A stretch of 64,000 bases of DNA from Cheiracanthium punctorium (Eukaryota > Arthropoda > Arachnida > Araneae > Cheiracanthiidae): the NCBI GenBank assembly GCA_038373885.1, contig JAWZYV010006116.1, positions 134,001 to 198,000 of the forward strand, read 5' to 3'. Below the pieces are notes generated by a model that worked only from the letters and a program-made list of their open reading frames with translations, was not told the DNA's origin and ran no database searches. The translations under genes were made by a program, and so were the position numbers. This document shows positions 11,580 to 23,070 of this stretch, in pieces (position 1 is the stretch's first letter; every line of letters begins with the position of its first letter).

Positions 11580-12000
11580 TTGCTTGAACATAAGAAGACA
11601 CGAAACAACTTTCTTGAACTTATTTATTGGACGACACAAAACATCACATCGCATGCAGCACAATTGAGCATTCAAATTACTATCGCCAACTCAAGGCGAA
11701 CTAACTTCAAAAACTCAGCTTTAATTAAAATATATTTCATAAAGGCAAAATAGTTCCACAAAAGCAACAAATAATTAGGCATGAATCAAATTGCCGCCAA
11801 CATTACCGGGCGAACTGAACACACGACCTGAAGGCGAAACTCCACCTCCAATTTAAATCACTTTAGTCAGCAACACCTGAATTCACTTCCTATTCAAAAA
11901 TAGAAAATAAGTGCTACCTAACCAGCCACTGCTTAGTGCTGGCATCTGTACTCTAAGTACATAACAACTGAATGCAGTCCAACAGGATTGTGCAGGAACA
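11580..12000 (-). repeat. BEL/Pao 3' LTR
   Basis: 421 bp, the downstream LTR in element orientation. It differs from the other LTR at three sites I could see (attaggcatg/attaagcatg, aacacctg/aacatctg, ctattcaa/ctatccaa), all transitions. Confidence 0.96.
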
Positions 12001-12012
12001 TACTCCCACCCA
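12001..12012 (-). other. Polypurine tract next to the 3' LTR
   Basis: In element orientation the bases before the 3' LTR read gggtgggagta, a typical purine-rich primer for plus-strand DNA synthesis. Confidence 0.75.
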
Positions 12013-12020
12013 TCAAGAAG

Positions 12021-13312
12021 TCATTCTTGATGAGAAGGTATTAAACAAAGTTTAACAATTGGCCTTTTAAATAAACCCTTAGCAGTTTTTATTGTTACCA
12101 CCCGTACCATACCATCTTTACCAGGATGCGTAGCTACAACTCTACCCAGCGGCCAAACAGAAGGCGGTACATTTTCCTCCTTTAATATAACTAAATCATT
12201 TAACTTAATATTTTCCCCAGAAACCTTCCATTTTTTCCTATTTTGGAGTGAACTTAAATAGTCTATCCTCCATCTCTTCCAAAATTTTAATTTTAATTTT
12301 TGTATAATATCCCAACGCGATCTAACAGACAGGTTATCTTCAATAGGTTCAGCTGGAGAAGTAATAACATCACCTATCAAAAAGTGTGATGGATTTAATA
12401 CATTTAAATCATTGGGATCATTTTCACTACCCACCATAGTAAGTGGTCTGGAGTTCAATAAAGCTTCTATCTGAGTCAAAAGAGTACACAACTCCTCAAA
12501 TGTTAAGTTGGTATTTCCAATTACGCGCTTAAGATGAAACTTTGCAGAGCGCACTGCTGCCTCCCACAACCCACCAAAGTGAGGACTCACTGGGGGAATC
12601 ATGTGCCATTCAATATTTACTTGCGATAAATAATAACTAATTTTATCGTTTTCATTGATGGTGGAAACAAATTTAAATAGATCTGATAGTTTCCTTTTGG
12701 CACCTACAAATGTTGTCCCATTATCCGAATAAATTGAACTTGGAGCTCCTCTACGTGAGCAAAATCTCTTAAGTGCAGCTATGAATGCCTCAGAGGAAAG
12801 GTCACTCACTAGCTCTAAATGAAGCGCTTTTGTCCCAAAGCAAACAAAAAAAGCGATATAACCTTTAGTAGTTTTAGCTCCTCGGCCACGATGTCTTAAA
12901 ATACCAACTGGCCCTGCATAATCAATGCCACATATAGAAAAAGGCCTATTAGGAGTGACTATCAACAGGAAGCTCTCCCATCAGCTGCTGTGCAGTGGTT
13001 GCTCTATATCTACAACATTTTATACATTTATGTATACAACTCTTAATAAGTTTTTTAAGACCAATTATCCAATAACTGACGAATAATGCCTAACAATAAA
13101 TTCAAACCAGCATGTAAATACACAACATGAAAATAATGTACAATTAAAACACTTATTTTATGCTGAGCTGGCAAAATCAATTGATGTTTAGCATTATATG
13201 AGAGAGGTGAGTTATACAGTCTACCTCCCACTCTCAGTAAGCCGTCCTTATCAATAAATGGACAAAGACCTAATAAAGAACTTTTCCTTGAAACTGCTTT
13301 ACAAGATTTCAC
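12021..13312 (-). pseudogene. BEL/Pao integrase region, frame-broken
   Basis: An N-terminal piece (13055-13312) has L-L-R-V-G-G-R-L and H-A-G-x-x-L-L motifs of the H2C2 zinc-binding region. The main 314-aa frame (12021-12965) has the catalytic core: Asp 15 in G-I-D-Y-A-G-P, Asp 81 in Y-S-D-N-G-T-T-F and Glu 135 in H-F-G-G-L-W-E-A-A-V. It ends with the BEL-typical C-terminal domain (DUF5641-like, around residues 210-310). The region between the pieces (about 12966-13070) is readable in a third frame, including Cys residues of the zinc motif, so at least two single-base shifts break this part. Confidence 0.9.
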
Positions 13313-15415
13313 ACAATTATTTCATCTGAAAAATATAAATTCTGTACATAAGAAACCAAGAAATTACCTGCATTTTTTCTTTCCGTGGTACACAAAGGAG
13401 AAATCTTACCTTTAGAAACTACGTTAACTTTGTTACATTTTTCTCTGCAATTCAATATAAACCTAATACAAAAGGCAAAAATATCTACAATTTTAGAAAA
13501 AGATGAATAATTTTCAAATAGTGAATCAATAATGCAGTTCTTTACAATTACGGGAAAACAAAATTTAGTCTTTTTCTGTTCTTTCACCACAGCATCAACG
13601 TTAAGTTTAATTTCTGGTTGTTTAGACCAATTCTCAGTACTTAAGGAAAGCCAGGGCGGTCCCTCCCACCATAAGGAACACTCGGGAAGTTGTTTAGGAG
13701 TCAAACCTCTTGAAGCGACGTCAGCAGGATTTTCCCTTGTGGGCACATATCTCCAACAGTCAAATGGAGCCAGGTCCAAAATTTCGGAAGTTCTGTTAGC
13801 AATATAAGGTTTATAGCACCGAGGATGAGATGACAACCACGCAAGCACCACTTGAGAATCTGTCCATGCGTGGAACTCGATGACATACTCATGAAATATA
13901 TCTACCACACTGGAATACATTCTTGAGAGCAACAACGCAGCGTTGAGCTCCAATCTTGGAATGGACACTGGTTTCAACGGACAAACTTTAGTTTTAGACA
14001 TCAGGATATTCACTTTATTACCGTCTTGTTGTACCACATAAATAACTGCTGCAAATGCTAATTCCGAAGTATCGCAAAAACCATGCAACACAAGTTGTTT
14101 ACCCACGTTCTGGATCCATCGAGGAATACGAATCAAACATATTTGTTCAAAACCCTTCTGAAATCCTCGCCATTTTACCTTTAAACTTTCCGGAAGAGGA
14201 GTATCCCAATCTAATTTCAATAACCACAATTGTTGGTAAAAAATCTTAATGCATACTGTACAAGGTGATAGGAAACCCAACGGATCAAACAATTTTGCTG
14301 ATTGAGATAAAAATGTTCTTTTAGTGATCTCCTCGCTAAATTTCAAATTAACATTAAATATAAAACAGTCAGTTGTAGAATCCCAGTTCAATCCCAGCGC
14401 CTTAGAGCACTCGTCAGGATGAATTTCTAAAGCTGGTAAATCAAATGGACTGAGAGAAAAATGTTCCAGTACCTCAGAGGAATTGGATCGCCATTTCCTT
14501 AAATGAAAACCTCGGAATTCCAATCTATCAGAAAGCTTTCTTATTAATCCAATTGCCTCTTCACTAGAATCCGCTCCAGCCATCAAATCGTCAATGTAAA
14601 AGCACTCTTTTATTATAGAAGAAACTGCAGGATCCCCCTCCTCCAAGTCCTTCCCAACTTGAAATAAACAACGTGTTGCTAAATATGGAGCAGCAGATGT
14701 ACCATATGTAACTGTTTTCAATTTATATTCTTTAATATCAGAGTCCCTTGACCTCCTCCAAACTATTCTTTGAAAATCCTGATCTTCTGAATCAATTAAT
14801 ATTTGCCTATACATCTGTTGGATATCCGCAGAAAAGGCAATTCGATGTAGTCTAAATCGAGTAAGGATGAAAAACAAATCTGGTTGCAAAATCTGACCTA
14901 CGGCTAAAATAGAATTCAAGGAGTTCCCATCCGGAGGCTTGCAAGAACCATCAAATACAACTCTCAATTTTGTAGAAATAGAATCACTCTTGATAACTGA
15001 ATGATGCGGCAGATAGTAAATTTTATTCTTGGTAAATTCTAAATTTTCGCCAAGAGGTGTCATATGTCCAAGTTCCTCATATTGATTCATGAATAGCCCA
15101 TAATCCCTCTCAAATTCCTTGTTATACAGAAATTCTCTTTCCATTGCATATAATCTCGCAATTGCCATTCCTTTAGTATTCCCCAACAGATTCACGTCCC
15201 TATAAATTGGTAACTTCACTACAAATCTACCGTCTTCATTTACTTTATATGTTGACTGGAAAAGTTGTTCACAAAATTCTTCCTCTTCAGATAAATGCTG
15301 TTTTTTAACATTTATTTCCTCTGTCAGCCAAAATTTTTTAAGAATTACGTCGATGTTACTTTCTTTTTCATAATTACTTATAAAATGAGAGTGTGCAAAA
15401 CGCGATGAATTGAAA
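13309..15415 (-). pseudogene. BEL/Pao reverse transcriptase and RNase H
   Basis: The open frame runs upstream of the first listed start (15219) to about 15415, so the start given by ORF finders is not meaningful. Counting from 15219, the palm shows F-S-A-D-I-Q-Q-M-Y at about residues 129-137 and Y-I-D-D at 208-211. An RNase H-like segment follows with F-C-D-T-S, a Glu in L-E-L-N-A-A, and A-W-T-D-S-Q. All key acidic residues seen are intact. It is out of frame with gag-protease by one base at about 15418 and with integrase at about 13310. BEL elements usually encode one polyprotein, so these look like damage rather than design. Confidence 0.93.
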
Positions 15416-17209
15416 TCAGTGAATTCTTCCAGCTACCACCCAACCAAACATTGTATTCTGAGCAATCGGCTGATTTTCCACTCCCACAATTTTTCCATGT
15501 CGTATAATATGAAAGAAAGTTTCGGAACCCAAAATGATATCACATTCCCTTGACTGCATAAAGTTTTTATCGGCTAAATTGATACCTTTAAGATGATCAA
15601 GATTCCTTACATCCAATGACTCAGTAGGAAGATAAGATGTAACTTTGTTTAGTATGTAGGCATGAACACTTAAAAACTCATCCGAAAACCTTGAACCAAC
15701 TTTCAAAGTCGCTGAACCTCTGGTCTGCCCAGCCTCCACTCCTCCAATACCTTTGAGAACAATGCGATCGTTTTTTCTTTTTAAATTCAAAATAGTCATA
15801 GCATTTTCACTTATGAAGGAACATTCTGATCCCGAATCCAGGAGTGCTCTAAAGGAAAATGCGTCACCCACAGAATTATAAATTAAAATTTCAGCTGTAG
15901 GTAAAAAAGAAATATACTTAGAATTGTCACAAGATGCACTCGCAATAACCTTTGTTTCATTAGATATTAATTTAGAGCCACTATCCTCGTCATTGCAACT
16001 CCTTTCGTTCGAAACTGGGGGTACCCTCCCCTGAATTTTCGCAGTACACGAAGTACCTTTATTTCCTTCATGTATAAGTGTATTATGACTCCCTTGGCAT
16101 TTTAAACACTTCAAATGGGTATATGGACATTCCCTCAACTTGTGAGAATTTAAACACAAGAAACATAAGTTATTCTGTTTAACAAAATTCTTTCGGGCAT
16201 AGGCATCCATACCCTTAAATTTTCCACATTTATATAATGGATGCGTTCCCTGGCATTTCATACACCTTCGAGTGGATTTTTCAGCATTGCTTCCTGATTC
16301 AATATAATTGACATTTTTAGGCCTGACATCGTCATTATTAGCAATTAATTCCAAGGAAGAGCAACTTACATTTAAAAATTCAAAAAATTTCTTTAAAGTA
16401 GGGAAATCAATCTCTGCACTTTTTATAGACCATTGTTTTCTTGTCTCCACGTCAAGCTTTCGCAACAATAAATAAATTAACCATGGATCTCTATCAGTAG
16501 CTTCCTCACAAGTAGCTTTCAACCCTCGAATGACTTCATCACTTGTATTCAACAAATTTCTTAAGTTTACACTGTTCGGGTGACCAATTGACTTTTGATC
16601 TATAAATACTTTAATTAACGACTGTACAATTTGCTTCTTCTTATCATACCGATCCAATAATTTCCCCCATGCTTCTTCATATGAATCATTAGACAGTGGA
16701 ATATGCTTAATTAATAAGGCAGGTTCATCGGTCAATAACCCCTTAAGATACTGAAATTTTTGAATCTTGGATAGCGATGTTTGAGCATGAACAGTTGCTA
16801 TAAACATATCCTTAAAGTTATTCCAGTCCATAAATTTACCGGAAAAAATTGGTATGTTCAATTTTGGAAGCCTAACATTTTGGTTCTGACTTTCAGTACG
16901 AACAGATTGAACAACACTCTGCGTTTCATTCGTCACTAATTGCTCTGTAGTAATCAACGCATCTAACTTATTTTGAAATTCAGATTTCAGGAAAAAATAT
17001 CTTTCCTCAACTTCCGCAATTTCAGAATCCTTTTCACTAACTAAATTATCCAGCCGTTCAAATTCTTTAAAAACTTCATCTAATCTATGCAACCGAGTAT
17101 TAATTTCGTTTTTACCATTTATCCTATCGAAATTATTTTCCAATCTTGTAAGAGAGGCTTTAAGACGACCCCTTTCCATTTTTATTTTTGCAAGTTCTTC
17201 TTCTGCCAT
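15416..17209 (-). CDS. BEL/Pao Gag and aspartic protease (597 aa)
   Basis: The N-terminal 90 residues are charged and probably coiled coil. A capsid-like region of the DUF1759 type follows (V-R-L-P-K-L around residue 112, then I-F-S-G). Next are Cys/His knuckles with C-M-K-C, C-F-L-C and C-L-K-C pairs around residues 315-380. A retropepsin-like D-S-G motif (L-L-D-S-G-S-E-C) sits at about residue 460. The frame ends after F-G-W-V-V-A-G, a sequence that in relatives leads directly into reverse transcriptase; here a stop follows three codons later. The frame itself is intact. Confidence 0.92.
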   Translation of the reverse strand: MAEEELAKIKMERGRLKASLTRLENNFDRINGKNEINTRLHRLDEVFKEFERLDNLVSEKDSEIAEVEERYFFLKSEFQNKLDALITTEQLVTNETQSVVQSVRTESQNQNVRLPKLNIPIFSGKFMDWNNFKDMFIATVHAQTSLSKIQKFQYLKGLLTDEPALLIKHIPLSNDSYEEAWGKLLDRYDKKKQIVQSLIKVFIDQKSIGHPNSVNLRNLLNTSDEVIRGLKATCEEATDRDPWLIYLLLRKLDVETRKQWSIKSAEIDFPTLKKFFEFLNVSCSSLELIANNDDVRPKNVNYIESGSNAEKSTRRCMKCQGTHPLYKCGKFKGMDAYARKNFVKQNNLCFLCLNSHKLRECPYTHLKCLKCQGSHNTLIHEGNKGTSCTAKIQGRVPPVSNERSCNDEDSGSKLISNETKVIASASCDNSKYISFLPTAEILIYNSVGDAFSFRALLDSGSECSFISENAMTILNLKRKNDRIVLKGIGGVEAGQTRGSATLKVGSRFSDEFLSVHAYILNKVTSYLPTESLDVRNLDHLKGINLADKNFMQSRECDIILGSETFFHIIRHGKIVGVENQPIAQNTMFGWVVAGRIH

Positions 17210-17288
17210 TGCAGATCAAATAAAATACAATACTTTTAAAAAATACAATCCCAATAAAAATCAAAACACTTATCTCTCACAAATCCAA

Positions 17289-17306
17289 ATCTCGCCGGTG
17301 CCTCCA
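17289..17306 (-). other. Candidate primer binding site
   Basis: In element orientation TGGAGGCACCGGCGAGAT starts 10 bases inside the 5' LTR. It begins with TGG, as needed to pair with a tRNA 3' CCA end. The matching tRNA was not identified and the spacing is a little long. Confidence 0.55.
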
Positions 17307-17316
17307 CTTTCTTATG

Positions 17317-17737
17317 TTGCTTGAACATAAGAAGACACGAAACAACTTTCTTGAACTTATTTATTGGACGACACAAAACATCACATCGCATGCAGCACAA
17401 TTGAGCATTCAAATTACTATCGCCAACTCAAGGCGAACTAACTTCAAAAACTCAGCTTTAATTAAAATATATTTCATAAAGGCAAAATAGTTCCACAAAA
17501 GCAACAAATAATTAAGCATGAATCAAATTGCCGCCAACATTACCGGGCGAACTGAACACACGACCTGAAGGCGAAACTCCACCTCCAATTTAAATCACTT
17601 TAGTCAGCAACATCTGAATTCACTTCCTATCCAAAAATAGAAAATAAGTGCTACCTAACCAGCCACTGCTTAGTGCTGGCATCTGTACTCTAAGTACATA
17701 ACAACTGAATGCAGTCCAACAGGATTGTGCAGGAACA
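17317..17737 (-). repeat. BEL/Pao 5' LTR
   Basis: 421 bp, 99.3% identical by eye to the copy at 11580-12000. In this orientation it contains the promoter of the element; I did not resolve a TATA box with confidence. Confidence 0.96.
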
Positions 17738-17742
17738 ATGAG

Positions 17743-20483
17743 TTAGCATGCAAATTATTGTTTTGTTATTTTACCTTAAGCAAGTTTTCTTGAACACGTC
17801 CCTATTAACTTACATACTGTATTTAATTTATAATGATAAATCTTTGTTGAGTGCGTTTCTATGAAATACTAAAATAATTTGCACAAGTAATTTTTATTCA
17901 GATGTATTATTACATACTCCAGTTTCGAAATAACTGCATTATGTAGTTATTTATCAGCATAATTTTGGATATAAATTTGAGGGATATTTAAACTCTAATA
18001 ATGATGCCATCACTGAAACATTATCTTTCTCAGTGATCCTTTTATGAAAGATAAATTAAGCTAAAAAATAATTTCGATACAGATAATCGTTTACTAAAGA
18101 AATACAGAGTGTTCAACTATAAGTAAAATACATTTCTTTTAAAAAGGAAATGATTCCTTAAATGCGCTTTTTGAGATAAAGTAGGTAAAAGTTAATTAAT
18201 TTGATTCTTTTTAAAGATTTAATATATATCCAATAAAAATTACATATTTACTTTTTAAGTCTCTGTATTAGACGAAATTGGTTCCTAATTACTTCTATCT
18301 ATGCTTAAGTGAATTGATATTTTACGATCAAATTGAGAGAGGCGAAGTAATTTCCGAGATTCATGCCCTTCAGAAAGAAAATTATTGAAATATTATAATT
18401 TAATGCAATGAACAATTTGTATTGTAAATTATTTCAATATATAACTTTTACTTAATTAAATTGTAAATTTAATGCTAATATTCTTTATGATTTTTGAATC
18501 AGAAATTCCTTTAAAAAGTTCTGAGCAGGTAAAATTAATGCCAAAATGTTGTAGTGTAAGTTTCAAGCAGAATGTTGTAAGTGGATTGCGGCAACGTGCA
18601 TCTTCTAAATTTACATGTTTGAATGATGAATTAGGGTAAATTGCTTTTTCAGACAAACATTTTGCAAAATAAGTTTACACAGCAGTCGTGTAGTAAGAAA
18701 ACAAAAACCCTGCTCAGTCTCGGATTCTTAAACTCTACATTGCTACCCTGACAACATTTTACAGCGAGCCATGCTGTGTGGACTGCGACGGGGGAAGAAA
18801 CATCAAATTCCATATTTTTTACTTCACTGCTTCATACTCTTGATCATGCTTCGACATTTACGTGTTTTTTTTAAGTTGCTAATTATTAACTGGTTGAATT
18901 TTTTCCCCAGCACAATTGAATCAGTTTCACAAGCATGCATGTATCTTTATATAATGGAATGTTGTAATTCAATTTTCACCTACTTCCAGACATCCAGTCA
19001 GATTGAAAGGTTACAAAGATATCAAGAATCGATGACAGTATTAAAAATAAGAAAATGAAGAGTATATCATGAATAAATCTCCCGATGGAGCATACGAAAG
19101 AATTTTAATACAATACAGAAGTTATTTACAGGCATTGTTTAAAATGCATTTGCGAAAATATCATCTATTAATTTCAAAATTTCAAACTAATACTAAACAG
19201 ACGAAAATCATCTCCTGAATATTTGTATCTCTTGAAATCTGATAATGGCTACTACCAGAATCTTCTGCTTCACATATTCAACACGCGCGTCTATTAAACG
19301 GGTGCTACGCTGTAATATCTATCCCCTATATCAAGGCTTATCGTAGGTGTCGGATACAATGTATCTGACTCCTATGATCAGCTTTGATCAGTCAAATTAT
19401 TTTATCACAATTAATGCTGCTGTAGCTCTCAGAGTTTATGGGTGGGAAAAATATACGGGAATAGGGAGTATATGAGTTAATACAATAAAAGACGTGATTA
19501 AGGAGTTTGAAGTTACCAACAATATTACTATAGTTGCTAAAAGGGGACAAATCCTACAACAGATTTATAAGCAGTTGCAATAGCTGATGTAGATTCGATT
19601 CACCACACAATTCACCGACATTAAAATTCCTGCCACCCTTCATCATTGATCAGTTCCTGAAAAAGAGAAAATCACTGGTTTCAGACAGATCGAAGAGGTT
19701 GAATGAAATAATTAAAACTTTGTAAAATATCACACATAAGAATGTAGTTATAAATAGAACGCACGTTTCGGATGACACAAAAAGTTTATATTTCTTCAAA
19801 TGAAAAGAAGTTCCGCAAGAGTAAAAGAGTGAGAGTAGAAAATATAAACATTTTTATATTATTCGAAATGCACGTTCTGTCGATAAGTACTTTCTTTACG
19901 AAGTTTCAATAAAATAATATAAATATAAAAAAGTTTTATAACATTAATTGTATTTTGATTTTGATATTTGAGAAATTATATCCATTCTGCACAAAGTAAA
20001 AAATTCGAAGCAAACAGAGGTTTTGCATGTCCCACCTGTATGCGCATCTATGCCTGTAAGCTTGTGGCCTTTCTAACGGGATGAATCCTAAAACGCAGAA
20101 AAAGGGAAGCTTGAAAGAGGGAACACGGGGAACGGAAATTCGAGTGTCGGCGAAACGTAGGGGACACTGTAGATTCAAAAATAGTTTTACGTACTGATGT
20201 TTTACGCTTGTGACTTCAGTTTTCATAGGTATTTCTTCTATTTGTATTGAGCCTTTGGGGTGTTACTGCGTTAAAATAATAATCCCAATAAGCGAAATAT
20301 TCAGTTATTTGTAAGAAAAAAAATCACAAGGATAGCGATAAAACTTGGTTCTTGGCGCATACATTATTTATCTCATAGTACCGAGTGTGATCCGAGTGAT
20401 AATATCTAAATATATTTCCCTTTCATGATCTAATTATTTTTTATTATAAAAATAATTAATATTTTTTAAATTATATTTTCCAG
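17743..20483. other. Non-coding stretch up to exon A
   Basis: Probably intron. It holds a half-copy of the 4401-4513 hairpin (about 19711-19737), followed by another loose inverted repeat (gaacgcacgtttcg near 19759 and cgaaatgcacgttc near 19863). At 19936-20226 there is a 96-aa open frame on the - strand (Pro/Arg/Phe-rich) with no family resemblance that I can name. No upstream monooxygenase exon was recognised. Confidence 0.4.
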
Positions 20484-20586
20484 CCTTTCACTTATCCTGA
20501 AGAAGCAGGTCTTCCCATTGGTGGTCCAAAATTTTCACGATATGTTATGCTAGAAGTTCATTACAATAATCCTGAACTTAAAGAAG
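20484..20586 (+). CDS. Tbh: Tyramine/dopamine beta-hydroxylase, internal exon A (first seen)
   Basis: This exon encodes 34 codons plus one base, including a Y-P-E-E-A-G-L motif, G-G-P, and L-E-V-H-Y-N-N-P. These match the start of the second copper domain of DBH-family monooxygenases. The family hydroxylates the beta carbon of tyramine or dopamine in secretory vesicles, using ascorbate, oxygen and two copper ions. The acceptor is a T-rich tract ending in ag at 20482-20483 and the donor is gtatgc at 20587. The exon ends in phase 1, which the exon at 35097 matches. The wording of all five exons fits DBH/TBH rather than MOXD1 (for example HTHLTG instead of HAHLAG). In an arthropod tyramine beta-hydroxylase is the likely identity; that part is inference. 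It is an exon, not a stand-alone ORF, so it has no start codon. Confidence 0.9.
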
Positions 20587-21596
20587 GTATGCTTACTTAT
20601 TTTTTACATTACATTGAATAACTATTTTCTTGATCATACACAAGTCTCCAACCAAGTCCACGTACTACCTCATTTTTGTGTGTGACTTGGAAAAAAAAAA
20701 AAGCGCACTTTTAAGGAAATTCTCCTCTCCGAGAAAACAGTACATTACAGTTTGATGTGAAAAACTGTTGTGGAAATATTATAAAGATGAGTTTTAATAA
20801 GGAATGTGTCCACACTTCGCTGCAATGAACTGGTGGCATCGACTTTCCATGCTCTCATTTAAATTACAGGACAGTGAAATGGGAAACGAATACCATAAAC
20901 GGAGTAACACTTGTTCCAGCTCATTTAACGACCGTGGAGGAGGACTGAAAGCAGCAACATGTTTGCTAAGGCAGTTCCAGACCAGTATCGCAAATACGTG
21001 ATATGAAATGCTTTTACAAATACATTTGTATCTTGTACTTTGTACTTTCACTAGCAAAAACTAAAGTTTTTTGAAAATATATTCAGGCCCTGATTATGAT
21101 ATCATGGGGCTCCGGGACTTCAGGCATTCCGGGGGCGCCTTCTTCAGAAAATAAAGCGATAAATTAACAACATTTTCTAAAATCATATTCAGTCGATTAA
21201 TTGGACCCCATCGGATTGGTTAAAATCCAATGGGGTTAATCGGGCCCCATCGGGATAAAATCGGTTTGGACCTAAAAACCGTCTGATTCGATTACACAAA
21301 AATGCCCCAAGATTTCAAGAATGGACATGTTACATATAATGAAATGTCATTATGACCTTTATTGAGCAACACAAGTGTTTTGCAAACACACGTTACTGTT
21401 ATCTATGAACTTTTATCATTGAAAATTAAATTTACAAAATTTTCACGACAATGATCTCGATGCTCTCCATAATAAAAAAAAAACCACATACCAGATAAAT
21501 TATACTGTAATAATGCAATCAAATGTCCAAAAATGATAGGTCAGTGTTTATAAATATGAGGGGTAAATGTTGAAAATAAGAAAAAAAACTGCAGTA

Positions 21597-22877
21597 TTGG
21601 GTGTAGTAAGAAGTTTTAAAGCGAATTTTGTAAGAAACTTACTGCAAAATAGGGTTCCAATCAGTACACCGCGTTTGTATCATGTGATATAAACCAGTTT
21701 AGAGTTATCTAACCGAGGCAGAAGCTGAGAGAAAAGTTAATATAACGTTGAAATTTTGAAAGTCAAAGATGTCATAAAATAAGACATTTATTTGTCACTG
21801 CATTCTTTACGAATTTTATCAACAAAAAAGTGCCGCAAAAGCATGTGAATCAATCTGTTCTGTTTTGGAGAAGGATGTTCTGTCAAAAAGTACATGAGAG
21901 TATTGCTTTCGACCTTTCAAAGAGGGTAATTTTGATGTTAGCGATCGAGATCATGTCGGGGCTCTAGTGAAGGCTAAACATTAGGATTTGCAAATACTGC
22001 TGGATGAAGATGCCTCTCAAACAAAAAATAAACTTTCTGAACAAATAGGAGGGTCACAAGAACAATTTTTAATCGTTTACATGCAATGGGAAAGATTCAA
22101 ATAAAAGAAGGCAGGAAGATGGGTTCCACGTGCATTGAGCCAGAAGAACAAGGATGAGCGTGTTTGAAAGTGCATGAATCTGCTAATCAGGCAACACAGA
22201 AAAGCTTTCTTTTGGAAAATCGTGACAAGAGATGAAAATTTGATGGTTTAAGAGAGTGCGAAACAAAAAAAAAATATCGGGAGAACACCGGCGGAGCAAC
22301 AACATCAACGCCGAAACGAAACATTCACTGCAAAAAAGTTCTATGCATTTGGAAGGATATGAAGGGTGTACTGTACTCCGAACTACTGGAGCCCGGTGAA
22401 AGTGAAACTGCTGAACACTATAAACAAATATTGCTGCGACTGTAGCAGGAAATCGATCATAAACGTCCATTTACTGGCAAAGGTTGCGGAGCATCAAATT
22501 GCTTCATGGCACTGCAAGACCTGATGTTGCAAAACCGGTCAAGAACACGTTAGTAAAGTTTGGCTGGGAAGTTTTGGAACACCCGGCGTATAGCCCTGAC
22601 AAAGCCCCTTCGTACTGTCTTCTATTTCGGTCGATGAACAATGCCTTGTCTTCTGTACATTTCCACAGTGTGGGCGAAGTCCGAAAATGGATTGATGATT
22701 TCATCGCATCAAAAGATGAATCCTTCTATACTGCTGGCATTCGTGCACTACCTGACCGATGGCGGAAGGTGCTGGAAAATAATGGATATTACTTTGACGA
22801 ATAAAGGTATTATTATAAGTTCTAAATTGCATATTCATTTCTTTGACATGCGCTTTAAAACTTGTTACTTGACCCAA
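21597..22877 (+). mobile_element. Mariner element (1281 bp), TA target site
   Basis: The left TIR begins TTGGGTGTAGTAAGAAGTTT and the right, reversed, TTGGGTCAAGTAACAAGTTT; both continue with TAAAGCG. TA flanks both ends (21595-21596 and 22878-22879). The length is typical of mariner. Confidence 0.93.
21769..22804 (+). pseudogene. Mariner transposase (DD34D), decayed
   Basis: The ATG at 21769 is followed two codons later by TAA. Readable pieces in shifting frames include a two-helix N-terminus (Y-E-F-Y-Q-Q-K-S-A-A-K-A), F-K-E-G-N-F-D-V-S-D-R-D-H and L-L-D-E-D-A-S-Q-T. L-L-E-P-G-E-S follows, and near the end Y-S-P-D-K-A-P-S-Y appears where the family has the last catalytic Asp as A-P-S-D-Y. 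The C-terminal 106 aa (22484-22804) are open and end in the usual place. Several stops and frameshifts make it inactive. Confidence 0.9.
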
Positions 22878-23070
22878 TATTTTAGTAAACAATGAGAAAA
22901 CTTCATAATTTCTAAATTGATTTAAATTTCGACCTAAATCTCATGAATAAATGTTTTCAGAAAAAAATTCAAACTATCAGTAGAGGAATTTGCTATAAAA
23001 AATTTGGGGCTCTACAAATCCAGGGGCCTCGCGCAGATGCCCGAATTGCCCAGGCGATAATAAGGCCCTG

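Larger units (their letters stand above)
11580..17737 (-). mobile_element. BEL/Pao LTR retrotransposon, 6.2 kb, complete with LTRs and TSD
   Basis: Two 421-bp LTRs (11580-12000 and 17317-17737) flank gag-protease, reverse transcriptase/RNase H and integrase regions in the BEL/Pao order on the - strand. A 5-bp duplication ATGAG lies outside (11575-11579 and 17738-17742), as usual for BEL. In element orientation the LTR begins TGTTCC. The two LTRs differ at only three transitions, so insertion was recent, yet the coding region has several frame breaks. Confidence 0.97.
21084..23070. mobile_element. hAT MITE (CAGGGCC family) split by a mariner
   Basis: The left end is CAGGCCCTGATTATGAT and the right end, reversed, CAGGGCCTTATTATCGC. 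The outer 8 bp are AATATATT and AATGTTTT (6 of 8 match), an eroded hAT target duplication. A close relative with a perfect duplication is at 43323-43499. Without the 1281-bp mariner the element is about 0.7 kb and non-coding. Confidence 0.75.

Noticed and set aside
13532..14249. Plus- and minus-strand frames within the reverse transcriptase region
   Set aside because: They are shadows of the BEL/Pao coding frame, which has the family motifs.
15405..15425. Programmed frameshift between protease and reverse transcriptase
   Set aside because: BEL/Pao elements normally use one frame; no slippery heptamer was seen, and similar breaks occur further downstream, so damage or error is the simpler reading.
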